Below, piece after piece: positions 8,715-17,514 of a stretch of 58,014 nt of DNA. The stretch covers positions 1 through 58,014 of the forward strand of contig NZ_NFLM01000016.1 in NCBI RefSeq assembly GCF_002160915.1, written 5' to 3'. The notes under the pieces were generated by a model. It did not search any database. It was not told where the DNA came from and saw only the letters and a program-made list of their open reading frames with translations. Source of the stretch: Faecalibacterium sp. An121. GTDB lineage: Bacteria > Bacillota > Clostridia > Oscillospirales > Ruminococcaceae. The position numbers and the translations under genes were made by a program. The first letter of the stretch is position 1, and the number at the start of each line of letters is the position of its first letter.

Positions 8715-9266
8715 ATGTCGAGAATTGGAAGAAAACCCATCGTCATTCCTGCCGGCGTCACTGTCACTGTCGATGAGGCAGCACACACCGTCGCCGTCAA
8801 GGGCCCCAAGGGCAGCCTGAATTCCAACTATCATCCCCTGATGACCGTCAAGGTCGAGGGCAATGAGGTTTTGGTTACCCGCCCCAATGACGAGAAGCTG
8901 GCCAAGAGCCTGCACGGCCTGACCCGCACCAACATCGCCAACATGGTCAACGGCGTGGTCAACGGCTACTCCAAGCAGATGGAGATCGTGGGCGTCGGCC
9001 TGCGCTGCCAGAAGCAGGGCTCCAACCTGGTGATGAACCTGGGCTATTCCCACCAGGTGATCATCTCCGACACCGATGACATCAAGATCGAGTGGCAGGA
9101 TCCCAACAACTTCACCATTACCGGTATCGACAAGCAGAAGGTCGGCCAGTTTGCCGCTGAAGTCCGCGCCAAGAAGCCGCCCGAGCCTTACAAGGGCAAG
9201 GGCATCCGCTACAAGGGCGAGGTCGTCAAGCACAAGGAAGGCAAAGCCGGCAAGGGCAAGAAATAA
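8715..9266 (+). CDS. rplF: 50S ribosomal protein L6
   Basis: This 183-residue L6 begins MSRIGRKPIVIPAGV and ends in the family signature PPEPYKGKGIRYKGE followed by a Lys-rich tail. It has two similar alpha/beta halves and lies near the factor-binding site of the large subunit. AAAGGGG precedes the start. rplR follows after 18 bases. Length and sequence are ordinary. Confidence 0.99.
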   Translation: MSRIGRKPIVIPAGVTVTVDEAAHTVAVKGPKGSLNSNYHPLMTVKVEGNEVLVTRPNDEKLAKSLHGLTRTNIANMVNGVVNGYSKQMEIVGVGLRCQKQGSNLVMNLGYSHQVIISDTDDIKIEWQDPNNFTITGIDKQKVGQFAAEVRAKKPPEPYKGKGIRYKGEVVKHKEGKAGKGKK

Positions 9267-9284
9267 GGTAAGGAGTGAAAGACA

Positions 9285-9644
9285 ATGGTTAAGCAGATCG
9301 ACAAGAACGAAGCCCGTCTTCGTCGTCATCGCCGCGTTCGCGGCAAGATCAGCGGCACCGCCGCACGTCCTCGCCTGGATGTTTTCCGCTCCGCCAAGCA
9401 TATTTACGCTCAGGTCATCGATGATGAGAAGGGCGTGACCCTGGTGTCGGCGTCCACCCTGGACAAGGACTTCGAGGGCTTCGGCGGCAACGTCGAGGCA
9501 GCCACCCAGATCGGCAAGAAGATCGCAGAGCGCGCCCTGGCCAAGGGCATCACTGAGGTCGTGTTCGACCGCGGCGGTTTCGTGTATCATGGCCGTGTCA
9601 AGGCCCTGGCTGAGGGCGCCCGCGAGGGCGGCCTGAAGCTGTAA
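9285..9644 (+). CDS. rplR: 50S ribosomal protein L18
   Basis: This 119-residue L18 has a basic N-terminus ([26 protein letters not shown]), which binds 5S rRNA, and the conserved ending [24 protein letters not shown]. It forms the 5S particle with L5. TAAGGAG precedes the ATG and rpsE begins 19 bases later. Confidence 0.98.
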   Translation: MVKQIDKNEARLRRHRRVRGKISGTAARPRLDVFRSAKHIYAQVIDDEKGVTLVSASTLDKDFEGFGGNVEAATQIGKKIAERALAKGITEVVFDRGGFVYHGRVKALAEGAREGGLKL

Positions 9645-9663
9645 CGAGAGGAGGAAGACAGTT

Positions 9664-10164
9664 ATGGCTATGAGAAACCGTGAAGACGACGGCATGATCA
9701 CCAAGGTGGTCTCCATCAACCGCGTGTCCAAGACCGTGAAGGGCGGCCGCATCATGAAGTTTGCCGCTCTGGTGGTCGTGGGCGACGGCAAGGGCACCAT
9801 CGGCTACGGCATCGGCAAGGCGGGCGAAGTGCCCGAGGCCATCCGCAAGGGTGAGGCCGCTGCCAAGAAGAATATGCACAAGATCGCCACCAAGGGCACC
9901 ACCATCCCCCACGAGATCGTGGGCAAGTACGGCGCAGGCGCTGTCCTGCTCAAGCCCGCTGCCCCTGGTACCGGCATGATCGCCGGCGGCCCTGTCCGTG
10001 CTGTCATCGAGGCAGCCGGCATCAAGGACATCCGTGCGAAGTCGATGCGTTCCAACAACCCCATCAACGTTGTTTCCGCTACCTTTGCAGGTCTGTGCGG
10101 CCTGGTCAGCGCCGAGTCTGTCGCTGAGAAGCGGGGCAAGACCGTCAAAGAAATTTTTGGCTGA
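9664..10164 (+). CDS. rpsE: 30S ribosomal protein S5
   Basis: This 166-residue S5 has the double-stranded RNA-binding-like N-terminal domain with [24 protein letters not shown], then the conserved [17 protein letters not shown] block. It lines the mRNA entry and takes part in decoding fidelity. AGAGGAGG precedes the start. rpmD follows after 14 bases. Confidence 0.99.
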   Translation: MAMRNREDDGMITKVVSINRVSKTVKGGRIMKFAALVVVGDGKGTIGYGIGKAGEVPEAIRKGEAAAKKNMHKIATKGTTIPHEIVGKYGAGAVLLKPAAPGTGMIAGGPVRAVIEAAGIKDIRAKSMRSNNPINVVSATFAGLCGLVSAESVAEKRGKTVKEIFG

Positions 10165-10178
10165 GGAGGGTACACACC

Positions 10179-10364
10179 ATGGCAGATAAGATGCTCAAGA
10201 TCGAGCTGAAGAAGAGCCTGATCGGCCGCGGCAAAAAGCAGATCGCTACTGCTGAGGCCCTGGGTCTGAAGAAGCCCGGCGACGTGACCGTTCAGCCTGA
10301 CAATGCCGCTACGCAGGGCAAGATCGCAAAGATCGGCTTCCTGCTCAGCGTCACCGAAGCGTAA
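10179..10364 (+). CDS. rpmD: 50S ribosomal protein L30
   Basis: This 61-residue L30 shows the short ferredoxin-like fold with the pattern LKIELKKSLIGRGKKQIATAEALGL. It is a small peripheral large-subunit protein present in many Firmicutes. GAGGAGGG precedes the ATG. It lies in the standard spc position between rpsE and rplO. Confidence 0.97.
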   Translation: MADKMLKIELKKSLIGRGKKQIATAEALGLKKPGDVTVQPDNAATQGKIAKIGFLLSVTEA

Positions 10365-10382
10365 CAGCAGGGGGTACACGCA

Positions 10383-10823
10383 ATGAATCTTCATGAATTA
10401 CACGCGATTCCCGGCGCCAACAAAGCCCGCACCCGCAAGGGCCGCGGCATCGGCTCGGGCAATGGCAAGACTGCCGGCTACGGCAGCAAGGGCCAGAAGG
10501 CCCGTTCCGGCGTCAAGCGCGCCGGCTTCGAGGGCGGCCAGATGCCGCTGCAGCGCCGTCTGCCCAAGGTCGGCTTTAACAACGTTTTTGCTACCCGGTA
10601 CGCCATCGTCAACCTGGCGGACCTGGAGAAGGTTTTTGAGGCAGGCGCCGTGGTGGATACCGAAGCGCTGAAGGCGAAAGGCCTGGTCAAGAAGACCCTC
10701 GACGGCGTCAAGATCCTGGGCAACGGCGAGCTGACCAAGGCCCTGACCGTCAAGGCCGCAGCCTTTTCTGCTTCTGCCAAAGAGAAAATCGAGAAGGCAG
10801 GCGGGAAGGCTGAGGTGATGTAA
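10383..10823 (+). CDS. rplO: 50S ribosomal protein L15
   Basis: This 146-residue L15 has the Gly/Arg/Lys-rich N-terminal arm ([28 protein letters not shown] type) followed by the globular domain with [17 protein letters not shown]. The arm penetrates the 23S rRNA. The stop codon is one base before the GTG start of secY, and the ribosome binding site of secY lies inside the end of this gene, so translation of the two is probably coupled. Confidence 0.99.
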   Translation: MNLHELHAIPGANKARTRKGRGIGSGNGKTAGYGSKGQKARSGVKRAGFEGGQMPLQRRLPKVGFNNVFATRYAIVNLADLEKVFEAGAVVDTEALKAKGLVKKTLDGVKILGNGELTKALTVKAAAFSASAKEKIEKAGGKAEVM

Positions 10824-10824
10824 G

Positions 10825-12120
10825 GTGTTTCAGACATTCCGAAACGCATGGAAAATCCCTGAACTGAAGAGCCGGCTGCTCTTCACGCTGGGCATCCTGA
10901 TCGTCTACCGTCTGGGCAGCGCGATCCCTGTGCCCTTCGTGTCGGGCGACGCGCTCACGGCGATGTTCGCAAACGGCAGCATGCTGACTTATCTGGACAT
11001 GATGAGCGGCGGCGCGCTGTCCCGGTGCACGATTTTCGCGTTAGGCGTCACACCCTATATCAATGCCTCCATCATCGTGCAGCTGCTGTGCGTCGCGATC
11101 CCGTATCTTGAGAACCTGGCCAAAGAATCCGACGGCCAGAACAAGATCCGCCAGATCACACGCTATGTGGGCGCAGGCATCGCACTGGTGCTGAGCATCG
11201 GCTATTATTTCCTGGTGCGCAATATGGGCGCACTCAAGTACACTGCGGGCGCCGCAGGCATCTTCACCGCCATCGTGGTGATCCTGACCTTTACCGCAGG
11301 CGCACAGCTGACCACCTGGTGCGGTGAGCAGATCGATGACAAGGGCATCGGCAACGGTGTCTCCCTCATCATCTTCGCTTCCATCGTCTCCAACTGGTCG
11401 TCGGTCACCACCATGGTCACCGATATGCTCACCCGCGCTTCCAGCGGACAGCCGCTGTACTATGTGCTGCTGCCTTTGCTGGTGGTCTTTGCACTGGCCG
11501 TGGTGGTGTTCATCGTCATCATGACCAATGCCGAGCGCCGCATCACCATCCAGTATGCGCGGCGGGTGGTGGGCCGCAAGCAGATCGGCGGGCAGAACAG
11601 CTATCTGCCCCTCAAGCTGAACATGAGCGGCGTCATGCCCATCATCTTCGCCAGCACCTTCTGCTCCATCCCCGGCACCATCGGCAGCTTCATCAATGTG
11701 GACCCGGTGGCGCATCCGTTCTGGTATGCGTTCTTCAGCACCTTCAACTACACCTCTGCGCTGTATGTGGTGGTGTATGTGCTGCTGATCGTCGCGTTCA
11801 ACTATTTCTACGTTTCCATCCAGTACAACCCGATCGAGATCGCCAACAATCTGCGCCGCAACAACGGTTCGATCCCCGGCTTCCGTCCCGGCAAGCCGAC
11901 CAGCGATTTCATCATCAAGACGCTGAGCAAGATCACCATGATCGGCGGTATCTTCCTGGCGCTTGTGGCTGTACTGCCCATCATCCTGGGCAATCTGACC
12001 GGCGTGGCCATCCAGCTGGGCGGCACCAGTATGCTGATCGTCGTTGGCGTGGCACTGGACACCACCCGCAGCCTGGACAGCTATATGACCATGCGCAATC
12101 ACAAGGGTTTCCTGGGCTGA
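10825..12120 (+). CDS. secY: Protein translocase subunit SecY
   Basis: This 431-residue polytopic membrane protein is the channel of the general secretion pathway, working with SecE, SecG and SecA. About ten hydrophobic segments are visible. The start MFQTFRNAWKIPELKSR and the plug-region sequence GGALSRCTIFALGVTPYINASI are typical, as is the cytoplasmic loop with YVSIQYNPIEIANNLRRNNGSIPGFRPG before the last two segments. Translation starts at GTG, one base after the rplO stop, with GAGGTGAT upstream. A terminator-like hairpin follows at 12169-12213, so only part of transcription may proceed to adk. Confidence 0.98.
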   Translation: MFQTFRNAWKIPELKSRLLFTLGILIVYRLGSAIPVPFVSGDALTAMFANGSMLTYLDMMSGGALSRCTIFALGVTPYINASIIVQLLCVAIPYLENLAKESDGQNKIRQITRYVGAGIALVLSIGYYFLVRNMGALKYTAGAAGIFTAIVVILTFTAGAQLTTWCGEQIDDKGIGNGVSLIIFASIVSNWSSVTTMVTDMLTRASSGQPLYYVLLPLLVVFALAVVVFIVIMTNAERRITIQYARRVVGRKQIGGQNSYLPLKLNMSGVMPIIFASTFCSIPGTIGSFINVDPVAHPFWYAFFSTFNYTSALYVVVYVLLIVAFNYFYVSIQYNPIEIANNLRRNNGSIPGFRPGKPTSDFIIKTLSKITMIGGIFLALVAVLPIILGNLTGVAIQLGGTSMLIVVGVALDTTRSLDSYMTMRNHKGFLG

Positions 12121-12168
12121 TGTTCCCCTGACGGGATGTTTTTGAACTGAATCAAGCACCGTCGAAAG

Positions 12169-12213
12169 AAGCACTGGAAAGGAGAGGAGCCCTCGATTTT
12201 TCAGTGCTTTTTT
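12169..12213 (+). terminator. Terminator or attenuator after secY
   Basis: AAGCACTG (12169-12176) pairs with CAGTGCTT (12202-12209), extended by GAAA/TTTT pairing, and is followed by a T run. It lies between secY and adk. Since downstream essential genes need expression and infA has its own promoter, partial read-through is likely for adk and map. Confidence 0.65.
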
Positions 12214-12259
12214 GCATATTTCCTGATAAGTAAGGTATAGGCAAGAAAGGAGCATGGAA

Positions 12260-12892
12260 ATGAATCTCATTCTGTTAGGCGCCCCGGGTGCAGGCAAGGG
12301 CACCCAGGCCGAAGTGCTCACCGCAAAACTGGGCATCCCGGCCATCTCCACCGGCAACATCCTGCGTGCCGCCGTCAAGGAGGGCACCGAGATGGGCCTG
12401 AAGGCCAAGAGCTACATGGACGCCGGCGGGCTGGTCCCCGACGAGGTGATCATCGGCATCCTGAAAGAGCGGCTGGCCCAGCCCGACTGCGCCAAGGGCT
12501 TTATCCTGGACGGGGTGCCCCGCACCATCGCCCAGGCCGAGGCCATTGAGAAGATGGGCATCCGCATCGACAAGGTGCTGGACCTGGCCGTGGACGAGAA
12601 CGTGATCTTTGACCGGATGAGCGGCCGCCGCGTGTGCGAAAAGTGCGGCGCCAGCTACCATGTGCGCACCAAGCCCAGCAAGGTGGAAGGTATCTGCGAC
12701 GCCTGCGGCGGCAAGCTGGTGATCCGCAAGGACGACCAGCCCGAGACCGTGCGGGACCGCCTGAAGGCATACCACGCCCAGACTGAGCCCCTGATCGAGT
12801 TCTATCGCACCCGCGGCAAGCTGGCCGTGGTGGAGAGCGGCTCGACCGTCGAGGCTACGACGGCCGAAGTCATGAAGGCTTTGGAGGCATAA
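12260..12892 (+). CDS. adk: Adenylate kinase
   Basis: This 210-residue enzyme converts AMP plus ATP to two ADP. The P-loop GAPGAGKGTQ is at residues 7-16, and the AMP-binding ISTGNILR segment follows. The lid domain (about 125-160) carries two Cys-x2-Cys pairs (CEKC and CDAC), so it is the zinc-binding lid type common in Gram-positives. ATGs occur at 12254 and 12260. The second is preferred because AAAGGAG lies seven bases upstream of it but only one base from the first. The gene is in its usual position between secY and map. Confidence 0.97.
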   Translation: MNLILLGAPGAGKGTQAEVLTAKLGIPAISTGNILRAAVKEGTEMGLKAKSYMDAGGLVPDEVIIGILKERLAQPDCAKGFILDGVPRTIAQAEAIEKMGIRIDKVLDLAVDENVIFDRMSGRRVCEKCGASYHVRTKPSKVEGICDACGGKLVIRKDDQPETVRDRLKAYHAQTEPLIEFYRTRGKLAVVESGSTVEATTAEVMKALEA

Positions 12893-12896
12893 ACCA

Positions 12897-13670
12897 TTGA
12901 TTCAGATCAAGAATGCGAAAGAGTTGGAGGGTATGCGCCGGGCCAACGCCCTGAGCGCCGCTGCCCTGAAGTATGGCGGCGAGCACATCGAGGCCGGTAT
13001 GACCACATGGGAGCTGGACAAGCTGATCTATGAGTTCATCGTCAAGCACGGCGGCGTCCCTAATTTCAAGGGGCTGTACGGGTTCCCCGGCACCGCCTGC
13101 ATCAGTTTGAACGACACGGTCATCCATGGCATCCCCTCCCATGACATTGTCATCCGCCCCGGCGACATCGTCAGCATCGACACCGGCGCCAAGGTGGACG
13201 GCTTCAACGGCGACAACGCCTGCACCTACGCTGTGGGCAAGATCGACCTGGAGGCCCAGCGCCTGCTGGATGTCACCAGGGAGTCGCTGCACCTGGGCAT
13301 CGCCCAGGCCAAAGCAGGCAACCGCATCGGGGACATCAGCCACGCCGTGCAGAGCTACTGCGAGGCGGCTGGTTTTTCGGTGGTGCGGGAATTCGTGGGC
13401 CACGGCACTGGCCGTGAGCTGCACGAGGACCCCGAGGTTCCCAATTTTGGCACTGCGGGCCGGGGGCCCCGGCTTGTGCCCGGCATGACCATCGCCATCG
13501 AGCCTATGATCTGCCAGTATGGCTGCAAGATCAAGACTCTGGCAGACGGCTGGACCGTCAAGACCAAAGACGGGGGCCTGGCCGCCCACTTTGAGCATTC
13601 GGTGGCCATCCTGAAGGACCGCACCGAGATCATGACCATCGGCTGGGAGGACCCCAACTTCACCCTGTAA
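12897..13670 (+). CDS. map: Methionine aminopeptidase, type I
   Basis: This 257-residue cytosolic metalloprotease removes the initiator methionine. Visible metal ligands are the Asp residues in DTGAKVDGFNGDNA, the His in GHGTGRELHEDP, the Glu in AIEPM and the Glu in EHSVAIL. Translation starts at TTG (12897), four bases after the adk stop, with GGAGG upstream. Length is typical for the short type Ia enzyme. A terminator follows at 13727-13758. The KOW-domain gene often found after map in other Clostridia is absent. Confidence 0.97.
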   Translation: MIQIKNAKELEGMRRANALSAAALKYGGEHIEAGMTTWELDKLIYEFIVKHGGVPNFKGLYGFPGTACISLNDTVIHGIPSHDIVIRPGDIVSIDTGAKVDGFNGDNACTYAVGKIDLEAQRLLDVTRESLHLGIAQAKAGNRIGDISHAVQSYCEAAGFSVVREFVGHGTGRELHEDPEVPNFGTAGRGPRLVPGMTIAIEPMICQYGCKIKTLADGWTVKTKDGGLAAHFEHSVAILKDRTEIMTIGWEDPNFTL

Positions 13671-13726
13671 AAAGAGCAGGGAAAGGGGAAAGTCTGCCCA
13701 CCGGCGAAGTGCACAAAAACCGAGGA

Positions 13727-13758
13727 TTTCCGCCCCGTAAAAAGGGCGGAAATTTTTA
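13727..13758 (+). terminator. Rho-independent terminator after map
   Basis: TTTCCGCCC (13727-13735) pairs perfectly with GGGCGGAAA (13744-13752) and is followed directly by TTTTTAT. It separates the secY-adk-map segment from infA, which has its own promoter 20 bases downstream. Confidence 0.85.
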
Positions 13759-13779
13759 TCGGAAACACGAAAAAACCCC

Positions 13780-13808
13780 TTGCATTTCAACGCGAAAAGG
13801 TGTATAAT
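13780..13808 (+). promoter_or_regulatory. Promoter of the infA-rpmJ-rpsM-rplQ segment
   Basis: TTGCAT (13780-13785) and a perfect TATAAT (13803-13808) are spaced by 17 bases. It lies just after the map terminator and about 150 bases before the infA start. It would drive infA, rpmJ, rpsM, rpsK, rpsD, rpoA and rplQ separately from the upstream ribosomal genes. Confidence 0.85.
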
Positions 13809-13960
13809 CCAATAATGGCTGTGGAGGCCAGATGCTTTCTCGGCAGGCAGAGACGCGCTGTCTGTTTGCGGATTTTGTGCCGCGCAGAGGAAAGTATGTG
13901 GCGCTCACTGCCCCCGTCCGTACCAGACAAACTGAGCAGATCCATAAGGAGGCAAATAGC

Positions 13961-14212
13961 TTGTCTAAAGAAGACGTTATCGAGATCGAAGGCATCGTGC
14001 GCGAGGCTCTGCCTAACGCCATCTTTAAGGTGGAAATGCTGAGCGAGGACAAAGCTACTGGGAAGCTCACGCCCAGCGGCCACACCCTGCTGGCGCACAT
14101 CTCCGGCAAGCTGCGGACCAACTTCATCCGCATCCTGCCCGGCGATAAGGTCACAGTCGAAATGTCGCCCTACGATCTGACGAAGGGCCGCATCACCTGG
14201 CGCTCCAAATAA
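13961..14212 (+). CDS. infA: Translation initiation factor IF-1, with an inserted loop
   Basis: This OB-fold factor occupies the ribosomal A site during initiation. Read from TTG at 13961 (AAGGAGG eight bases upstream), the protein begins (M)[10 protein letters not shown] and ends [15 protein letters not shown], both diagnostic. It has 83 residues rather than about 72. Eleven extra residues, part of [15 protein letters not shown], lie between the FKVE and HTLLAH strands at about residues 26-40, where the family normally has a short turn. An upstream ATG at 13832 in the same frame is not IF-1-like and is rejected. rpmJ follows after 33 bases. Confidence 0.95.
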   Translation: MSKEDVIEIEGIVREALPNAIFKVEMLSEDKATGKLTPSGHTLLAHISGKLRTNFIRILPGDKVTVEMSPYDLTKGRITWRSK

Positions 14213-14245
14213 GCGCCGGGGCCAACCAAAAGGAGGTTCAACATC

Positions 14246-14359
14246 ATGAAGGTCAAGCCTTCCGTGAAGCCCATCTGCGAAAAGTGCAAGGTCATCCGCC
14301 GCAAAGGCCGCGTGATGGTCATCTGCCAGAACCCCAAGCACAAGCAGCGCCAGGGCTGA
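14246..14359 (+). CDS. rpmJ: 50S ribosomal protein L36
   Basis: This 37-residue protein, [15 protein letters not shown] and so on, is the zinc-binding form of L36. The ligands Cys11, Cys14, Cys27 and His33 are all present. It is a small basic large-subunit protein. AAGGAGG lies 9-15 bases before the ATG. It sits in the usual place between infA and rpsM. Confidence 0.97.
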   Translation: MKVKPSVKPICEKCKVIRRKGRVMVICQNPKHKQRQG

Positions 14360-14440
14360 TCCCGGCGCTAGGGGGTCAAGTGCGTAGAGTCCCGGCGCAG
14401 ACCCCGACACTGACATGGGATGATTTTGGAGGAAATTATT

Positions 14441-14812
14441 ATGGCACGAATTGCCGGCGTTGACCTGCCCCGCGAGAAGCGGATCGAAATAGGTCTCACC
14501 TACGTTTACGGGATCGGCCGCACCACTGCGGACAAGATCCTGGCTGCCACTGGCATCAACCCCGATACCCGCGTCAAGGATCTGACCCGTGAAGAAGAGG
14601 CCAAGATCCGTGATTACATCGACGAGGCCAACATCATCGTTGAAGGCGACCTGCGCCGCAACGTTGCTCTGGACATCAAGCGCCTGGTCGAGATCCAGTC
14701 CTACCGCGGCATTCGCCATCGCAAGAACCTGCCCTGCCGTGGCCAGCGCACCAAGACCAATGCACGTACCTGCAAGGGTCCCAAGCGCACGGTCGCCAAC
14801 AAGAAGAAGTAA
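14441..14812 (+). CDS. rpsM: 30S ribosomal protein S13
   Basis: This 123-residue S13 begins [26 protein letters not shown] and has the conserved [27 protein letters not shown]-type C-terminal region with a basic tail. It lies in the head of the small subunit and forms bridges to the large subunit. The ATG at 14441 follows TTGGAGG. An in-frame ATG seven codons earlier is rejected, because it lies upstream of the binding site and off the family start. Confidence 0.98.
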   Translation: MARIAGVDLPREKRIEIGLTYVYGIGRTTADKILAATGINPDTRVKDLTREEEAKIRDYIDEANIIVEGDLRRNVALDIKRLVEIQSYRGIRHRKNLPCRGQRTKTNARTCKGPKRTVANKKK

Positions 14813-14826
14813 GGAGGATTTGAGAA

Positions 14827-15234
14827 ATGGCAAATGCTAATAACGCCAAGAAGGGCGCAGTCCGTACCAAGCGCAGAGAGCGCAAGAACGTTGCCGCCGG
14901 TCAGGCTCATATCCAGTCCACCTTCAACAACACGGTTGTGACCATCACCGACCTGCAGGGCAACGCTATCTCCTGGTGCTCCTCCGGCAGCCTGAATTTC
15001 CGTGGCAGCCGCAAGAGCACTCCGTTTGCCGCACAGTCCGCAGCTGAGACTGCTGCCAAGACCGCGATCGAGCACGGCATGAAGACCGTTGAGGTCTACG
15101 TCAAGGGCCCTGGCGCTGGCCGTGAGTCCGCCATCCGCGCCCTGCAGGCCACCGGCCTGGAGGTCACCCTGATCAAGGACGTGACCCCCATCCCCCACAA
15201 TGGCTGCCGGCCCCCCAAGCGCCGCCGCGTCTGA
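14827..15234 (+). CDS. rpsK: 30S ribosomal protein S11
   Basis: This 135-residue S11 has a Lys/Arg-rich N-terminus and the diagnostic [19 protein letters not shown] and [14 protein letters not shown] blocks, ending [13 protein letters not shown]. It forms the platform of the small subunit beside the Shine-Dalgarno helix. AAGGAGG precedes the start and rpsD follows after 20 bases. Confidence 0.99.
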   Translation: MANANNAKKGAVRTKRRERKNVAAGQAHIQSTFNNTVVTITDLQGNAISWCSSGSLNFRGSRKSTPFAAQSAAETAAKTAIEHGMKTVEVYVKGPGAGRESAIRALQATGLEVTLIKDVTPIPHNGCRPPKRRRV

Positions 15235-15254
15235 TCGAAGGAGGAAACTAAATT

Positions 15255-15857
15255 ATGGCAAAGAATACGCAGCCTATTGCAAAGCGTTGCAAGGCCCTGG
15301 GCATTTCTCCTGCAGTCATGGGCTATGCAAAGAAGAATACCACCCGCAACTCCAATGGCAACATGCGCAAGAAGCAGTCTGAGTACGCCATGCAGCTGAA
15401 GGAGAAGCAGAAGGTCAAGTTTATCTACGGCGTGCTGGAGAAGCAGTTCCACAACACCTTCGTGAAGGCTGCCGCCCGCCCCGGCCAGACCGGCGAGAAC
15501 CTGCTGCAGATGATGGAGTGCCGTCTGGACAACGTGGTGTTCCGTCTGGGCTACGCTCAGACCCGCCGTGACGCCCGCCAGCTGGTCAGCCACGCTCACT
15601 TCACCGTCAACGGCAAGAAGGTCAACATCCCTTCTTACCAGGTCAAGGCCGGCGACGTGATCGAAGTGCGCGAGTCCAGCCGCTCTTCTGCTAAGTTCGC
15701 CAAGCTGACCGGCCCCGAGGCTCCCGTGGTGGCTCTGCCCGCCTGGCTGGAGCGCGAGACCGGCACCCTGAAGGGCACCGTTACCCGCCTGCCCGAGCGC
15801 AGCGACATCGACTACGAGGTCGCTGAGCATCTCATCGTCGAGCTGTACTCCAAGTAA
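15255..15857 (+). CDS. rpsD: 30S ribosomal protein S4
   Basis: This 200-residue S4 has the S4 RNA-binding domain in its middle (MECRLDNVVFRLGYAQTRRDARQLVSHAHFTVNG, about residues 90-125). The N-terminal segment has a single cysteine (KRCKALG) instead of the four-Cys zinc finger, so this is the zinc-free variant found in many Clostridia. S4 starts small-subunit assembly and represses its own synthesis in several bacteria. A hairpin follows before rpoA. Start context GAAGGAGG is strong. Confidence 0.98.
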   Translation: MAKNTQPIAKRCKALGISPAVMGYAKKNTTRNSNGNMRKKQSEYAMQLKEKQKVKFIYGVLEKQFHNTFVKAAARPGQTGENLLQMMECRLDNVVFRLGYAQTRRDARQLVSHAHFTVNGKKVNIPSYQVKAGDVIEVRESSRSSAKFAKLTGPEAPVVALPAWLERETGTLKGTVTRLPERSDIDYEVAEHLIVELYSK

Positions 15858-15866
15858 AACCCATTG

Positions 15867-15900
15867 GAAAGGCGCGGCTTTTGTGGGCCGCTGGCCTTTC
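15867..15900 (+). other. Hairpin between rpsD and rpoA
   Basis: GAAAGGCGCGGC (15867-15878) pairs with GCCG and GGCCTTTC (15887-15900) across small bulges, followed by GGATTCTTTT. It may be a weak terminator or a processing site that sets rpoA and rplQ levels. Confidence 0.45.
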
Positions 15901-15965
15901 GGATTCTTTTGAGAATTGCATAATGGGCCGATGGTGAACGTCGGTTTTACAAGGAGGGCATAGAT

Positions 15966-16925
15966 ATGATGGAGATTGAACGTCCCAAAATCGAAACGGC
16001 GAGCCTCTCGCCCGACGGCCGCTACGGCAAGTTCGTAGCAGAACCTCTGGAGCGCGGTTTCGGCATCACGCTGGGCAACAGCCTGCGCAGAGTCCTTCTG
16101 TCGTCTCTGCCTGGCGTCGCCGTGACCAGTGTCAAGATCGACGGCGTAGTCCACGAGTTCTCCACCATTGAGGGCGTCAAGGAAGACGTTACCGAAATTG
16201 TCCTGAACCTGAAGGGTATTGCTGCAAAGCTGTATTCCGACGGTCCCAAAACGGTGCGCGTCGAAGCGGTCGGTCCCTGTGAGGTCACCGCTGACAGCAT
16301 CAAGCAGGGCGACGAGATCGAGATCCTGAATCCTGAATGGCACATTGCCACCCTGGGCGAGGGCGGCCGGCTCGTGATGGAGCTGACCTTCGACAAGGGC
16401 CGCGGCTATGTGCCTGCAGAGCGCAACAAACAGAGCATCGTCGAGAAGAACGACATCAACACCCTTCCCGTCGATAGCATTTATACCCCCGTGCTGAAGG
16501 TGAACTACAGCGTGGACAACACCCGCGTTGGCCAGATCACCGACTATGACCGGCTGACGCTGGAAGTGTGGACGGATGGCACCATCAACGCGCAGGAGGC
16601 TGTCAGCCTGGCTGCCCGTGTGCTGACCGAGCACCTGAATCTGTTCGTCAACCTGTCGGACGAGGCCGCCGGCACCGAGATCATGGTGGAGAAGACCACC
16701 GACGACAAGGAAAAGGCTCTGGAGATGACCATTGAGGAGCTGGACTTGAGCGTGCGGAGCTTCAACTGCCTGAAGCGTGCGGGCATCAACACGGTGGAAG
16801 ACTTGGTCAGCAAGAGCGAGGACGAGATGATGAAAGTCCGCAACCTGGGCCGCAAGAGCCTGGAGGAAGTCATGGCCAAGCTGGATTCGCTCGGATTCAA
16901 GTTGAACACAGACGATGATAACTAA
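15966..16925 (+). CDS. rpoA: DNA-directed RNA polymerase subunit alpha
   Basis: This 319-residue subunit scaffolds RNA polymerase assembly. The N-terminal domain (about 1-230) includes [20 protein letters not shown]. An acidic linker leads to the C-terminal domain (about 250-315) with the helix-hairpin-helix [15 protein letters not shown] and LGRKSLEEV, which contacts UP elements and activators. Start ATGATG at 15966 or 15969 is ambiguous by one codon. AAGGAGGG is upstream. rplQ follows after 23 bases. Confidence 0.99.
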   Translation: MMEIERPKIETASLSPDGRYGKFVAEPLERGFGITLGNSLRRVLLSSLPGVAVTSVKIDGVVHEFSTIEGVKEDVTEIVLNLKGIAAKLYSDGPKTVRVEAVGPCEVTADSIKQGDEIEILNPEWHIATLGEGGRLVMELTFDKGRGYVPAERNKQSIVEKNDINTLPVDSIYTPVLKVNYSVDNTRVGQITDYDRLTLEVWTDGTINAQEAVSLAARVLTEHLNLFVNLSDEAAGTEIMVEKTTDDKEKALEMTIEELDLSVRSFNCLKRAGINTVEDLVSKSEDEMMKVRNLGRKSLEEVMAKLDSLGFKLNTDDDN

Positions 16926-16948
16926 TATTGTTTAAGGAGTGAAACGGG

Positions 16949-17290
16949 ATGCCCGGTACCAGAAAGCTCGGTAGGACCACCGACAGCCGCAAGGCAATGA
17001 TGCGCGCAATGGTCACCTACCTGTTAGAGAATGGCAAGATCGAGACCACTGTTACCCGTGCCAAGGATGTGCGTTCCATGGCCGAGAAGATGATCACCCT
17101 GGGTAAGAGCGGTGACCTGCACACCAAGCGCCAGGTCTACAGCTACATCACCAAGGAAGATGTGGCAAAGAAGCTGTTTGACGAGATCAGCCCCAAGTAC
17201 GCTGACCGCAACGGCGGCTACACCCGCATCGTGAAGATCGGCGTCCGCCGCGGCGATGCCGCCGAGATGGCGATCCTCGAGCTGGTCTGA
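16949..17290 (+). CDS. rplQ: 50S ribosomal protein L17
   Basis: This 113-residue L17 begins [39 protein letters not shown], the family signature, and ends [25 protein letters not shown]. It lies near the tunnel exit. This is the last gene of the alpha segment, and a terminator follows 31 bases after the stop. Confidence 0.99.
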   Translation: MPGTRKLGRTTDSRKAMMRAMVTYLLENGKIETTVTRAKDVRSMAEKMITLGKSGDLHTKRQVYSYITKEDVAKKLFDEISPKYADRNGGYTRIVKIGVRRGDAAEMAILELV

Positions 17291-17321
17291 TCGCGCAGCG
17301 CGCAAAACAGATAAGCACCAG

Positions 17322-17350
17322 GCCCCTGTCCTTTTGGATAGGGGCTTTTT
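17322..17350 (+). terminator. Terminator of the ribosomal superoperon
   Basis: GCCCCTGTCC (17322-17331) pairs with GGATAGGGGC (17336-17345), one mismatch, followed by TTTTTAT. It ends transcription after rplQ. Confidence 0.85.
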
Positions 17351-17399
17351 ATAATGTTTGTCCGCCGGAAAAGGGGCGTGCGGATGCCTGTCTTTGGCG

Positions 17400-17512
17400 G
17401 GGGCCCGGTGGACCGCAGGGCGGGGCAGGGGATGGGGACAGCCAGCCCTCTCGGCCGCCGCAGGCGGAAAAAGCAAGGCCCCGCCTCCCGATGGAGAAGG
17501 TGGGGGAAGGAT
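17400..17512. repeat. Possible degenerate dispersed intergenic repeat
   Basis: This gene-free stretch contains CAGCCCTCTCGGCCGCCGC followed by AAGGCCCCGCCTCC-like sequence and a GCCGCC/GGCGG hairpin. From memory it resembles degenerate copies of intergenic palindromic repeats common in Faecalibacterium-type genomes. No second copy was found in the window, so this stays tentative. Confidence 0.3.
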
Positions 17513-17514
17513 GC

